In this document: one piece after another, positions 25,990 through 34,550 of the stretch | Layout of the letters: the number at the start of each line of letters is the position of its first letter | How positions within the stretch are numbered: position 1 is the stretch's first letter | Notes under the pieces: generated by a model | The model's input: only the letters and a program-made list of their open reading frames with translations | Databases searched by the model: none | Told to the model about the DNA's origin: nothing | Program-made: the position numbers and the translations under genes | NCBI RefSeq assembly: GCF_031432215.1 | Contig: NZ_JAVKGN010000001.1 | Location: 620,001-684,000 of the forward strand | Source: Halodesulfurarchaeum sp. HSR-GB | GTDB lineage: Archaea; Halobacteriota; Halobacteria; Halobacteriales; Halobacteriaceae | DNA: 64,000 nucleotides | Direction of reading: 5' to 3'

Positions 25990-26733
25990 ATGTTTACGGC
26001 CATCGTGAGCGCAGAGACGCTCCGGACCACGCTCGACTCCGTGAGCGTGTTGGTGGACGAGTGCAAGATCCACCTCACCGAAGACGGACTCGAAATCCGG
26101 GCGGTCGACCCGGCGAACGTGGGTATGGTTGATCTCGAACTCGAGGCCGCGGCCTTCGAGTCCTACGAGGCGGACGGCGGAATCATCGGCGTGGACCTCT
26201 CGCGACTGGAGGACATCGCCGGCATGGCCGACGCCGGCCAGCTCGTCCAGCTCGAACTCGACGAGGAGACCCGAAAACTCCACATCCACATCGACGGCCT
26301 GGAGTACACCCTCGCGCTCATCGATCCCGACTCCATCCGCCAGGAGCCGGACCTCCCCGACCTGGACCTTCCCGCCCGCATCGTGATCGAGGGCCGGGAC
26401 ATCGACCGGGCGGTGCGAGCGGCGGATATGGTCTCCGATCACATCGCGCTGGGCGTGGATACGGCCGCCGAGCACTTCTACGTCGACGCCGAGGGCGACA
26501 CCGACGACGTGCATCTGGAACTCGGCCCGGAGGATCTGATCTCCCTGGAGCTGGGCGAGGCCCACTCGCTTTTCTCGCTTGACTACCTCAAGGACATGAA
26601 CAAGGCCATCCCGGCCGACGGCGAGGTCGTCGTCGAACTCGGCGAGGAGTTCCCCGTGAAGTTCCACTTCGACATCGCCGAGGGCCTGGGCAACGTGACC
26701 TACATGCTCGCGCCGCGGATCCAGAGCGAGTAG
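25990..26733 (+). CDS. pcn: DNA polymerase sliding clamp (PCNA)
   Basis: 247 residues, exact PCNA length; homotrimeric ring around DNA that tethers polymerase, ligase and FEN1. Recognisable parts are the start [11 protein letters not shown], the interdomain connector near [14 protein letters not shown] and the C-terminal [10 protein letters not shown]. The surface is highly acidic, as in other haloarchaeal PCNAs. The clamp-loader subunit rfcS lies at 3362 in this window; hjc follows 45 bp downstream. Confidence 0.98.
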   Translation: MFTAIVSAETLRTTLDSVSVLVDECKIHLTEDGLEIRAVDPANVGMVDLELEAAAFESYEADGGIIGVDLSRLEDIAGMADAGQLVQLELDEETRKLHIHIDGLEYTLALIDPDSIRQEPDLPDLDLPARIVIEGRDIDRAVRAADMVSDHIALGVDTAAEHFYVDAEGDTDDVHLELGPEDLISLELGEAHSLFSLDYLKDMNKAIPADGEVVVELGEEFPVKFHFDIAEGLGNVTYMLAPRIQSE

Positions 26734-26778
26734 TCGAGCCGGTTCAGTTTTCACTTCTCCCCCCGTGCCATCCGGTAG

Positions 26779-27270
26779 ATGTCCGCCAACCGAAAGGGCG
26801 ACCGCCGGGAGCGGGAACTGGTCAACGCCCTCGATTCGGCCGGATTCGCCGTCATGCGAGCCCCGGCCAGCGGAAGCGCCACGGAGCGGGAACTCCCGGA
26901 CGTCCTCGCGGGGAACGGCACTGTCTTCTACGCCATCGAGGCCAAATCCAGTGCCGCCGACCCGATATATCTCACCAGCGAGGAAGTCGAGGCACTACGA
27001 TATTTCGCGGCGTCCTTCGGAGCGAAACCCCGGATCGCCGCCCGTTTCGATCGGGAGGACTGGGCCTTCTTCCACCCCGCTGAAACGCTCACCGAGAACG
27101 GGGCCTACCGCGTGAAACACGACCGGGCGGTCGAGGACGGCGAGCGGATCAAGGACCTCTGGGTCGAGGAGCCCGATCCGGAAGCCAGACGCGAGGACGT
27201 TCGTGGCATTCTCAACGCCCTCGATACGGGCGTGATGTCCGTCGAGGAGGCCGTGGAGTCGCTGTTGTAG
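26779..27270 (+). CDS. hjc: Holliday junction resolvase Hjc
   Basis: 163 residues. PD-(D/E)xK nuclease core: basic N-terminus [12 protein letters not shown] with the conserved Glu, then D41 in LPDVL and E54-A-K56. A C-terminal extension of about 40 residues follows the usual Hjc domain of 120-130 residues ([19 protein letters not shown]), common in haloarchaea. It cuts four-way junctions as a dimer. Downstream of pcn on the same strand and perhaps cotranscribed. Confidence 0.93.
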   Translation: MSANRKGDRRERELVNALDSAGFAVMRAPASGSATERELPDVLAGNGTVFYAIEAKSSAADPIYLTSEEVEALRYFAASFGAKPRIAARFDREDWAFFHPAETLTENGAYRVKHDRAVEDGERIKDLWVEEPDPEARREDVRGILNALDTGVMSVEEAVESLL

Positions 27271-27379
27271 CTCTTCAGAACCGATCTCGGACAATTGGAG
27301 TTTCTGTAGCCGCCGGGTGTGAAATCTCTTGATGATCACCCGGTTGGTTGCATCAACCCGTCTGGCTATCACCGGAAGG

Positions 27380-27408
27380 TCTATTACATTATATTGCGTT
27401 CTATTACA
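27380..27408 (+). promoter_or_regulatory. Direct-repeat operator and TATA of the HTH/PemK pair
   Basis: TCTATTACA occurs at 27380-27388 and 27400-27408, exactly 20 bp apart (two helical turns), flanking the TATA-like ATTATATT at 27387-27394. The second copy ends 1 nt before the ATG. A dimeric winged-helix antitoxin binding both repeats would block the promoter. Confidence 0.55.
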
Positions 27409-27409
27409 C

Positions 27410-27730
27410 ATGCCAATCAGCATCGATCGTCTCGAAAACGAACCGCCCGAGGTGTTGGCCGTCCGGGAGGGGACACAGCCCTACACGGTGCTCCAGTTCC
27501 TCGCCAAAAACGACGACCAGGCGTACACACAGACGGAGATTGCGGAGACAACGGGGATCGACCGAGGGAGTGTCGGTGCTGTTCTCTCGCGTCTCGATGA
27601 TCGGGATCTCGTCCGGCACAAAGGCCGGTACTGGGCGATCGGGACGGACGACCGTCTGGCGGCGTTTGCGGCCCAGCAGCAGGCCAGTTCGATGTCGACG
27701 ACCGATGATTACTACGCCGGGGAGGAATGA
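27410..27730 (+). CDS. Winged-helix (MarR-like) protein, probable antitoxin
   Basis: 106 residues. A winged helix-turn-helix spans about 24-85 (PYTVLQFLAKNDDQAYTQTE ... DRGSVGAVLSRLDDRDLVRHKGRYW). The tail (about 86-106) is flexible and ends DDYYAGEE, a likely toxin-binding segment. Its stop overlaps the next ATG (ATGA). Base composition is more AT-rich than neighbours. In known MazEF modules the antitoxin is an AbrB or RHH protein, so a winged-helix partner differs from the textbook arrangement. The start at 27410 follows the operator. Confidence 0.75.
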   Translation: MPISIDRLENEPPEVLAVREGTQPYTVLQFLAKNDDQAYTQTEIAETTGIDRGSVGAVLSRLDDRDLVRHKGRYWAIGTDDRLAAFAAQQQASSMSTTDDYYAGEE

Positions 27731-28062
27731 CCGGGTACCAGCGTGGAGACGTTTTGAAAGGCCCGGACTTCTTCGGTGCTTCGCGGTTTCGGCCGTGGGT
27801 CTGTGTACACGACTCCGCTCATCCGTTCGGTGATCAAGAGGGTATCTTTGTCGCGATCACGACGACCCGACGATCCGAAGCGATCCCGCTCACCGATACT
27901 GACTTCCAAACTGGCGGGCTGCCAAAAACCAGCTACGTCAATCCCTGGACCGTAACGACGATCAAACACGCCGATATTCAATCCCGGGAGGGCGTCCTTA
28001 TTGAGGAGACGACAAACACCATCGCCGAGAAATTATGCGACTACCTCGGCGTGAACTGCTGA
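27727..28062 (+). CDS. PemK/MazF-like toxin (probable mRNA interferase)
   Basis: 111 residues of the SH3-like barrel type: an N-terminal YQRGDVLKGPDFFG where the conserved Gly-Asp loop binds RNA, strands PWVCVHD and IFVAITTTRRSEAIPL, and PKTSYVNPWTVTTIKHADI near the usual catalytic Ser/Thr. MazF-type toxins cleave single-stranded RNA at short sequences. It is coupled to the winged-helix gene and is unlike its repair-gene neighbours in composition, suggesting acquisition. Activity has not been shown by sequence alone. Confidence 0.75.
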   Translation: MTGYQRGDVLKGPDFFGASRFRPWVCVHDSAHPFGDQEGIFVAITTTRRSEAIPLTDTDFQTGGLPKTSYVNPWTVTTIKHADIQSREGVLIEETTNTIAEKLCDYLGVNC

Positions 28063-28129
28063 AGCAGGACGACTCATCATCCGCCGCCAACCCGAGGCGT
28101 GATTACGGTGGGGCCAGAACTGGCCCCTG

Positions 28130-29386
28130 ATGACAATCGACCCCGTCCACTACGACGGGATCGCCGCCCTCGCCAGTCGCATTCGTCACGACGCCGACCC
28201 CGAGGCCCACCGGGACCTCGCCGAGACCGTCTGGGCCGAGCATCTCGACCCGCTCCGGACGGACGGGGACCCGGTGCTGGAACCGATCGAGTCGGTGACT
28301 CGCCGGGCCGCGCCGATCGACGACCTGGCTTTGCAGCAGGCTCCCTTCGAAACGGCCCACGGCCTCGATTCTGGCACGATCAACCCGACGACGTTCAAGA
28401 ACGGGCTCCTGCTCGACCTCGCGCAGGCGGCGATGGCGGCCGTCCCCTCGGATCTGGACCTCCACCGGGCCCGGACCTACATCATGCCGGTCCACTCCAA
28501 CGACGCCTCGGTCAATCACGGCACGGATGGGTGGGACCCCTTCGACGAGGACCACGGCCGGGGCCGTATCGTCCAGACCGAGGCCCTGGCCCGCGACGAG
28601 GAGCGGATCGTCCACGGCCTGGCGCTCTACCTCGCCGAGAGCCATCACGCACTCGAACACGCCCACCGGGTCGAGGACGTGCTCTTCCTCGATGGCCCGC
28701 TGTATCCCAAAGGGCTGCTCCACTGGCGGGGCCGCCACGGCTCGATCGCGGAACTCGCCGGGGAGAACGATCTGGTGGCGGAGGTCCTCGAGAACTACGT
28801 CGCCCTCGTCGAGACGTTCCTGGAGCGGGAGATTCCCCTGGTCGGCTTCGTCAAGAGTCCCCAGTCCCGTGGGCTCATCAGAGCCCTCGCCGAGACGGGC
28901 CGACCGAGTCCCTGGGCGAGCGACACGGCGTTTTTCTCCCAGGTCCTCGAACAGCGCGAGGGCGGTGGCCGCCGAAACGAGCGGGTCACGGACCAGCTCT
29001 CCTGGACCGGCTGGTTCCGCTCCAGACTCGGGGCCGATGCGGTTTTCGCCGGGCCCGAGGCGGATCTGGGGGTCACCCGCGACCGCCCGGCCCCGGACTA
29101 CGAGGTCGCCTTCTTCGTGATCTATGACCCCCGGACGGAGCTCCTCTTCAAGGCTGAACTCCCCGGCGGGTTCGCGGAGGACCCGGCGGTTCGGTCGGCA
29201 GTCGAACAGTACGTGCTGCGGGGGGTGGCAGCCGAGCGTGGGCCACCGCTGCCGATCGCGAAGGCCGACGAACTGGCCCGGATCGGAAGCGAGGGCAAGG
29301 CGGAACTCGTCCGACGGCTGGAGGTTGCTTTCGACACCAGCGAGGACCGGAACTACGACGCCGAGCGGTGGGGGCCGGAGTTCTGA
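28130..29386 (+). CDS. nurA: NurA 5'-3' nuclease
   Basis: 418 residues. The NurA domain has the catalytic Asp in HGLDSG (D80) and the second acidic site in FLDGPLYP (about 186-193). With HerA, Mre11 and Rad50 it resects DNA ends for recombination. The herA gene follows 84 bp downstream on the same strand, the classical pairing. A TGATTACGG element about 22-30 nt upstream could be the promoter. Confidence 0.9.
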   Translation: MTIDPVHYDGIAALASRIRHDADPEAHRDLAETVWAEHLDPLRTDGDPVLEPIESVTRRAAPIDDLALQQAPFETAHGLDSGTINPTTFKNGLLLDLAQAAMAAVPSDLDLHRARTYIMPVHSNDASVNHGTDGWDPFDEDHGRGRIVQTEALARDEERIVHGLALYLAESHHALEHAHRVEDVLFLDGPLYPKGLLHWRGRHGSIAELAGENDLVAEVLENYVALVETFLEREIPLVGFVKSPQSRGLIRALAETGRPSPWASDTAFFSQVLEQREGGGRRNERVTDQLSWTGWFRSRLGADAVFAGPEADLGVTRDRPAPDYEVAFFVIYDPRTELLFKAELPGGFAEDPAVRSAVEQYVLRGVAAERGPPLPIAKADELARIGSEGKAELVRRLEVAFDTSEDRNYDAERWGPEF

Positions 29387-29470
29387 TCGGGAGCGAGATC
29401 AATTGTTCTGGGGGGAGGGTGATCGTGCAGCGGGGGAAAGGGGTTAGTTACCTCCGAACGGAGCAGTGCC

Positions 29471-31282
29471 ATGAGCGATCTCGGATCGTTTTCGGACTTC
29501 CGGGACAGTGAGTCGTCCGGGGACGAGGGCGGTGAGGAGCAGTCCGGCGGGAGCGGTCCCGAGGGGCGCGAGTTCGACCGCCCAGACGTGACCGCAAGCG
29601 GCAGCGATACCGGTGTCGGCGCGCTCGCCGTCTCGGAGGGCCTTCGGGTCGCCGAGGAGGCAGAGGAGAACCGGTTGCGGGCCTACGTGACGGCCCAGAA
29701 CCGAACGGATATCCGCCTCGGCACGTACCTGCTCGCGCCGTATCCGGACTACGAGACACTCTTCTGTCGCATCACCGGCCTGGAGTACGCCCAGGCCTAC
29801 CGGAGCGACGATGCCACCGAGATTCACGCCCGTCGGGCCATGCGCTCCTCGGGGATCGACGAACAGGATTACAAACTCATGGCCGATCTCGACCCCCTCG
29901 CGGTTCTCTATCCCGACGGCGAGACCCTGCGACGCCGGGCCCCGGACCGGGTCCCGAAACCCGAGACGGTCGTCAAACACGCCAGTGACCACGAGAAGAT
30001 CCGGACGGGGCTGGACCTCCCCGAGTCCGGGGCTTTTCTCGGCCACCTCTCCGTGGGCGGCGAGCGGGTACGCACCCAGGCCACGCCGCCGACGGTGGCC
30101 TACCGCCTCGAAGACGGGGATTCGGGGGCCGACCCGTTGATCTTCCGCCACGTGCTCATCGCGGGTGGCACCGGCTCGGGCAAGACCCACACCGCGAAGA
30201 ACGTCCTGCGCCAGTACCTCACCGAGGACCGGCGCTACGCCATCGAACCCGGGAGCAATCGCACCCCACGAGCGGCCGTCGTGCAGTTCGACCCCCAGGA
30301 CGAGTACGCCCAGATGCACGACGACAATCCGGACCTGGACGCGGCGACCGAACGCGACTACGACCGACAGGGCGTGGCCTCGGGCGGCCACGAGGACACC
30401 GTCGCATTCGTCCCGCAAGTGGGCAACGCCCGATACGCCGCAGGCCACCACCGCGCCGAGCAGCAGGCGTTCACCATCCCGTTCTCGATGGTCCGGGCGA
30501 ACAAGTGGCTCGTCGCCGGCGGCCGGCTCAACGACAACCAGTACAACGCGCTCACCTACCTCCTCGATCGCTTCTTCGACGAACGGAGCGGCGAGGCCAC
30601 CTACCAGGCCTTCCTGGATTTCCTCGACGATCCGGCGCTCAGACAGGAACTCGACGAGAGCGGTCGCGTGCACGAGGCGACCTTCGACGCCGTGAAACGC
30701 CGGGTTTCTGCGGTTCCGCGAGGCGTCTTCGATCAGGACGCCAGGCCGATAACCGAACTGGTCCACGAGTTCGTCCGGCCGGGCCGGCTCTCGGTGGTCC
30801 CGACCTATCACCTCTCCTCCACCCGGGCCGCCGAGATGGTGGTCCTCGCGCTCTCCAGTCTCCTCGTCGATCAGAAACTGTCGAGCGATCCGACCTTCGA
30901 GCGGATCAAGGAGACGCCGCTCATTCTGGGGATGGACGAGGCGCATAACTTCCTCGCGGACGCCGACAGCGTCCAGGCCCGCCAGGTGATCGGGAAGTTC
31001 ACCGAAGCCGCCAAACAGGGTCGCAAGGAACGGCTGGGACTGTTCCTGATCACCCAGGACCCACAGGACATCGCGGACCCGGTATTCAAACAGCTCAACA
31101 CCCGGATCGCGCTCACCCTGAGCGACGAGGACGCCGTCTCCAGTCTGAATCTGCCGACCGCACTGGAGTCCCGAATCACGGACATGGAGCGGGGCAATAT
31201 GGCCGTCTACTCGCCGGACAACTCCAAACCCGTCGAAGTGATGGGGCTCTCGACCTGTCTGACCCGCCACGGCCGGGATTGA
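29471..31282 (+). CDS. herA: HerA hexameric DNA translocase/helicase
   Basis: 603 residues. An acidic N-terminal tail (about 1-55) precedes a HAS-type beta domain, then the FtsK/HerA ATPase with Walker A AGGTGSGKTHTAKN (about 229-242), Walker B LILGMDEAHNF and a C-terminal LITQDPQDIADPVFKQLNTRI arginine-finger region. It pumps DNA to NurA during end resection. The Mre11/Rad50 genes are not in this window. Confidence 0.92.
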   Translation: MSDLGSFSDFRDSESSGDEGGEEQSGGSGPEGREFDRPDVTASGSDTGVGALAVSEGLRVAEEAEENRLRAYVTAQNRTDIRLGTYLLAPYPDYETLFCRITGLEYAQAYRSDDATEIHARRAMRSSGIDEQDYKLMADLDPLAVLYPDGETLRRRAPDRVPKPETVVKHASDHEKIRTGLDLPESGAFLGHLSVGGERVRTQATPPTVAYRLEDGDSGADPLIFRHVLIAGGTGSGKTHTAKNVLRQYLTEDRRYAIEPGSNRTPRAAVVQFDPQDEYAQMHDDNPDLDAATERDYDRQGVASGGHEDTVAFVPQVGNARYAAGHHRAEQQAFTIPFSMVRANKWLVAGGRLNDNQYNALTYLLDRFFDERSGEATYQAFLDFLDDPALRQELDESGRVHEATFDAVKRRVSAVPRGVFDQDARPITELVHEFVRPGRLSVVPTYHLSSTRAAEMVVLALSSLLVDQKLSSDPTFERIKETPLILGMDEAHNFLADADSVQARQVIGKFTEAAKQGRKERLGLFLITQDPQDIADPVFKQLNTRIALTLSDEDAVSSLNLPTALESRITDMERGNMAVYSPDNSKPVEVMGLSTCLTRHGRD

Positions 31283-31300
31283 ACCGCCGATTGGCCCGTA

Positions 31301-31309
31301 GATATATGC
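31301..31309 (+). promoter_or_regulatory. TATA box of the UspA gene
   Basis: TAGATATAT ends 23 nt before the ATG at 31333 and supports that start over an upstream in-frame one. Confidence 0.6.
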
Positions 31310-31332
31310 CCGCCGCCGCCGAAATTTCTCCC

Positions 31333-31749
31333 ATGCGAGTATTGGTACCGATCGACGGGTCCGCCCAGTCGAATGCGGCCCTCGAGTACGCCATCGACAC
31401 GTTCGCCCCGGACGACCTCGTCCTGCTTCACGTCATCGACCCGGTCGAGGCCGGGTACAGCGCCGCTGCGACCATGCCCGGCTACTCCGAGGAGTGGTAC
31501 GAGAATCGCAAGGAGGAGGCGGAGACACTCTTCGAGGAGGCCACGGCCAGTTTTGAAGGAATCGACACGACGACGGTCACGGAGGTCGGCCGGCCCTCCC
31601 GGGCGATCGTCTCCTACGTCGAGGAGCACGACGTCGATCACGTAGTCATGGGGAGCCACGGCCGCTCGGGGATGACCCGCATCCTGCTCGGGAGCGTCGC
31701 GGAGTCGGTCGTGCGCCGGTCGCCGATCCCGGTGACGATCGTTCGCTGA
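31333..31749 (+). CDS. Universal stress protein (UspA family)
   Basis: 138 residues, single Usp domain. Start MRVLVPIDGSAQSNAAL gives the first strand and helix; the ATP-binding motif G-x2-G-x9-G-(S/T) is complete in MGSHGRSGMTRILLGSVAESV near the C-terminus. It is probably nucleotide-binding and stress-related, but partners are unknown. Its TGA directly abuts the TCA (minus-strand TGA) of the next gene. Confidence 0.92.
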   Translation: MRVLVPIDGSAQSNAALEYAIDTFAPDDLVLLHVIDPVEAGYSAAATMPGYSEEWYENRKEEAETLFEEATASFEGIDTTTVTEVGRPSRAIVSYVEEHDVDHVVMGSHGRSGMTRILLGSVAESVVRRSPIPVTIVR

Positions 31750-32217
31750 TCAGGCACCCTCGCCGCCGGTCTCCCGCGCCCGGTTGCGGATCGCCTGCAC
31801 TCGTTCGTCATAATCGTACCCGGGGACGATGCCCTCGACCCAGGTACCTTCGACGTAGTTTGCCGCACCGAGCGCCGCTGCCGGTGCGTCCTGGGGATCG
31901 GCCGGGAGTTCGATCGTGACCCGCAGCGTCTCCCCCGTTCGCTCGACCGCTGGCTCGCCGCCCGGGCTGGAGACGACCTTCCCGACATCCGCCACGCGCC
32001 GGCGGAACGTTTCCTCCCACCCGTCGGCGACGACCTCGGCGACGGTCTCCCCCTGGACCGTGGAATCCAGTGTGGGCAGTTTCTGGGTGAGGGTCACGGT
32101 ATCGGACTCGACCGTGACACGGGCCTCGAAGTCGGTCCCGTCGATGGTGAATCTGCCACTGTCTGTCTCCTGAAACTCGGGCCGGGAGCGAAAGGCGTCG
32201 GCGAGGGCCGCAGTCAT
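31750..32217 (-). CDS. DUF5813-like haloarchaeal protein
   Basis: 155 residues, acidic, soluble, no signal or Cys. Alternating beta strands (FTIDGTDFEARVTVESDTVTL; ETLRVTIELPAD) and a C-terminal helix with YDYDERVQAIRNRA suggest a compact alpha/beta domain. From memory it matches the haloarchaeal DUF5813 family, function unknown. Start MTAALADAF at 32217. Convergent with the UspA gene with no gap. Confidence 0.7.
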   Translation of the reverse strand: MTAALADAFRSRPEFQETDSGRFTIDGTDFEARVTVESDTVTLTQKLPTLDSTVQGETVAEVVADGWEETFRRRVADVGKVVSSPGGEPAVERTGETLRVTIELPADPQDAPAAALGAANYVEGTWVEGIVPGYDYDERVQAIRNRARETGGEGA

Positions 32218-32263
32218 GGCCGTTGCCATGGGCCGGGTGGCAAAAACCTCCCGGGTTGGGGCG

Positions 32264-32497
32264 CTAGGCCCCGCGGCTGATGTAGGTTTCCGTGTTCACC
32301 ACGCCGTCGATGCGCCCGATCTGCTGGGCGACGACCTCGGAGATGGCCATCGGATCTGCGGCCTCGATCCGGGCGATCAACTCGACGTCCCCCGCGACGA
32401 TGTGAGCGGTCTGGACGGCCTCGATCCCAGCGACGGCTTCGAGCAGCCGATCCGTCTCCGGCGTGTCGGCCTCGAGTAATGCGTAGGCGACGACCAT
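32264..32497 (-). CDS. Stand-alone Lrp/AsnC ligand-binding (RAM) domain protein, first of a divergent pair
   Basis: 77 residues forming only the alpha/beta ferredoxin-like RAM domain (MVVAYALLEADTPETDRLLE ... AHIVAGDVELIARIEA). The DNA-binding part of Lrp is absent. Such proteins assemble as rings and bind small effectors, often amino acids, and can modulate partner regulators. A homologous 77-residue gene is divergent 83 bp away. Confidence 0.85.
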   Translation of the reverse strand: MVVAYALLEADTPETDRLLEAVAGIEAVQTAHIVAGDVELIARIEAADPMAISEVVAQQIGRIDGVVNTETYISRGA

Positions 32498-32518
32498 GGG
32501 TCCTCTTCACACGCCTCG

Positions 32519-32527
32519 CTATAAATC
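32519..32527 (-). promoter_or_regulatory. TATA box of the minus-strand RAM gene
   Basis: On the minus strand GATTTATAG lies 21-30 nt before the ATG at 32497, suitable for a leaderless mRNA. Confidence 0.55.
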
Positions 32528-32580
32528 GGTTCGCCCGAACCGTCGCGAGGATTTTTGACGGTCCGCTTCGAGGTGACTCC

Positions 32581-32814
32581 ATGGTACACGCCTACGTCAT
32601 GGTCAGGACCGAAGCGGGCGCCCCACAGGAAGTCCGGGACGCGGTTGCGGACCTGGATGCGGTCAGTGCCGCCCACGTCGTCGCCGGCGACTATGACCTC
32701 ATCGTCGAGGTCGACGCCCCTGAAGTCACGGACGTGCTGGATGTGGCGACCGACCAGATTCAGGGCCAGGCGGGAGTGCTGGAGACCAAGACCTACGTCG
32801 GGATGAGCGAGTAG
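32581..32814 (+). CDS. Stand-alone Lrp/AsnC ligand-binding (RAM) domain protein, second of a divergent pair
   Basis: 77 residues (MVHAYVMVRTEAGAPQEVRD ... AHVVAGDYDLIVEVDAP), the same length as the divergent gene and clearly homologous, especially AHxVAGDxxLI. No helix-turn-helix. Possibly hetero-oligomerises with its neighbour. Its TAG stop directly abuts the tmk stop. Confidence 0.85.
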   Translation: MVHAYVMVRTEAGAPQEVRDAVADLDAVSAAHVVAGDYDLIVEVDAPEVTDVLDVATDQIQGQAGVLETKTYVGMSE

Positions 32815-33405
32815 TCAGTCGGCCTGCCCGGCCGTCTCACGCTCGATGATCGACGCGACGGCCTCGAAGACGGCGTCCAGGGGCTGTTCGGCGTTCACCC
32901 TGACAAAGCGATCCGGTTCGGCGTCGATGAGCCGTTCGTAGTTTGCTTCGACGGATTCGAGAAACGCCTGCTGTTCCAGTTTGTTCGTCGCGCCGCTGCG
33001 TTCGACGCCGGTCGCGGGGTCGACCTCGAAGTAGATCGTGAGATCCGGGGGCCGCGTGAACGGCTGGTGAATCTCCTGGACGTACGCGACGGGGTCGGGG
33101 ACGAGCCCCTCGATCGCGGCCCCCTGGTAGGCATACCGGGAGTCCGAGTACCGGTCCGTGACCACCACCTCGCCCCGGTCGAGGGCCGGCTTCACGACCC
33201 GCGAGAGGTGATCGGCGTGATCGGCGGTGAACAGGAAGAGTTCGGCCAGCGGGTCCGCACCGTCAGTGTCGATCGATTTTCGAACGGCGTCGCCGTACCA
33301 GGAGTCCGTCGGCTCGTGGGTGAACGTATACGCCTCGCGCTCGGCGAGCCGTTCCCACACCGTCGTCTTGCCGCTACCGTCAAGCCCCTCCAGGGACACG
33401 AGCAT
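32815..33405 (-). CDS. tmk: Thymidylate kinase
   Basis: 196 residues. P-loop GLDGSGKTT (7-15), DR-x-Y motif [14 protein letters not shown] (about 83-96) and the lid region near [12 protein letters not shown]. It phosphorylates dTMP to dTDP for DNA synthesis. Start [10 protein letters not shown] at 33405 as in the family. Convergent with the RAM gene with no intergenic base. Confidence 0.95.
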   Translation of the reverse strand: MLVSLEGLDGSGKTTVWERLAEREAYTFTHEPTDSWYGDAVRKSIDTDGADPLAELFLFTADHADHLSRVVKPALDRGEVVVTDRYSDSRYAYQGAAIEGLVPDPVAYVQEIHQPFTRPPDLTIYFEVDPATGVERSGATNKLEQQAFLESVEANYERLIDAEPDRFVRVNAEQPLDAVFEAVASIIERETAGQAD

Positions 33406-33482
33406 GGCTTCGCGTTCGCCGACCGCTCACATAACCGTTCTGAGAGCAACCGGCAACCCGGGCCCGTCGCGACAAGCGTTAT

Positions 33483-33506
33483 CCCGAATGCGACCGAATT
33501 TTCGGG
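33483..33506 (+). promoter_or_regulatory. Inverted repeat just before the epimerase start
   Basis: CCCGAA (33483-33488) and TTCGGG (33501-33506) form a 6-bp dyad with a 12-nt spacer, ending 1 nt before the ATG at 33508 and directly downstream of a GTTATC TATA-like element (about 33477-33482). Possible operator. Confidence 0.35.
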
Positions 33507-33507
33507 T

Positions 33508-34395
33508 ATGAAGGTACTCGTCACGGGCGGCAGCGGTTTCGTCGGGAGCCACTTGAGCCGCGAACTCGCCTCGCGGGGTCACGAGGTGACGGCACTCTCC
33601 CGCTCACCCGACGGTGAGGAACTGCCCGATGCGGTCGAGACCGTCACCGGGGACGTCACCGAGTATGATTCACTCGTGGATCCGATCGACGGGCAGGACG
33701 TGGTCGTCAACCTGGTCGCGCTCTCGCCGCTTTTCAAACCGAAGGGTGGGGACGAGATGCACCGGAAGATCCACCTGGAGGGCACCCGCAACGTGATCCG
33801 GGCCGCCGAGGCGGGTGGTGTCTCCGCGATCGTCCAGATGAGCGCCCTCGGGGCCGACCCCGAAGGCGCGACGGCCTACATCCGGGCCAAGGGCCGGGCC
33901 GAGACCGTCGTGCAGGAGTCGGACCTGGCGTGGACGATCGTCCGGCCCTCGGTCATCTTCGGGGACGGGAGCGAGTTCCTGAAGTTCACCCGGACGCTGA
34001 CGACCCCCTACGTGACCGCGCTCCCGGCCGGGGGCTCGACCCGGTTCCAGCCGATCTGGATCGGGGATCTGGCCCCGATGCTCGCTGACTGCGTCGAGTC
34101 AGAGACACATCGCGGCCAGATATACGACATCGGGGGGCCAGAGGCGCTTTCGCTGGCCGACGTAGCCCGATTGCTCTACGAGGCCGAGGGCAAATCACTC
34201 TCGGTGATCCCGGTGCCGATGTCGTTGACCGAGATCGGGATGAACCTCGCGGACCCACTTTCCTTCGTTCCCTTCGGGCGAGACCAGTACCGCTCGCTGC
34301 AGTTCGACAACACGACTGCCGAGAACGACATCTCGGCCTTCGATCTGGAACCCGCTGACCTGCTGTCCCTCGCGGAGTACATCGAGTCGACCTGA
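33508..34395 (+). CDS. NAD(P)-dependent sugar epimerase / complex I NDUFA9-like SDR protein
   Basis: 295 residues. Rossmann motif TGGSGFVGSHL (6-16) and a truncated extended-SDR active site; the YxxxK is represented by AYIRAKGRAE. Substrate domain includes RPSVIFGDG and QPIWIGDLA, typical of the atypical SDR group called NDUFA9-like in archaea. The exact reaction is unknown: quinone/complex I-associated or sugar epimerase-like roles are both possible. Start MKVLVTGG at 33508. Confidence 0.85.
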   Translation: MKVLVTGGSGFVGSHLSRELASRGHEVTALSRSPDGEELPDAVETVTGDVTEYDSLVDPIDGQDVVVNLVALSPLFKPKGGDEMHRKIHLEGTRNVIRAAEAGGVSAIVQMSALGADPEGATAYIRAKGRAETVVQESDLAWTIVRPSVIFGDGSEFLKFTRTLTTPYVTALPAGGSTRFQPIWIGDLAPMLADCVESETHRGQIYDIGGPEALSLADVARLLYEAEGKSLSVIPVPMSLTEIGMNLADPLSFVPFGRDQYRSLQFDNTTAENDISAFDLEPADLLSLAEYIEST

Positions 34396-34522
34396 CTCGG
34401 TGCCGCCGGTTCTCGAAACCTATCACATACGGTGCAGATCTACCCTTCGTTCTCGGTCGATGCACGCCTCGTGTCTGACACATCTTGATAATCCCAACAA
34501 AAGCCTTATGGCCGCCATCACA

Positions 34523-34536
34523 CGTGTTTTCACGTA
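34523..34536. promoter_or_regulatory. Palindrome ACGTG-TTTT-CACGT upstream of cetZ1
   Basis: A perfect 5-bp inverted repeat with a 4-nt spacer, about 15-28 nt before the cetZ1 ATG and downstream of a CCTTATGG-like TATA at about 34505-34512. It would lie over the start of transcription, so a regulator site is plausible. Confidence 0.4.
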
Positions 34537-34550
34537 GAGTACACTGTAGC

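Noticed and set aside
25066-26754. A 562-codon version of rlmE
   Set aside because: The extra N-terminal half is antisense to pcn. The RlmE start MSHKDHYYN at 25830 is clear.
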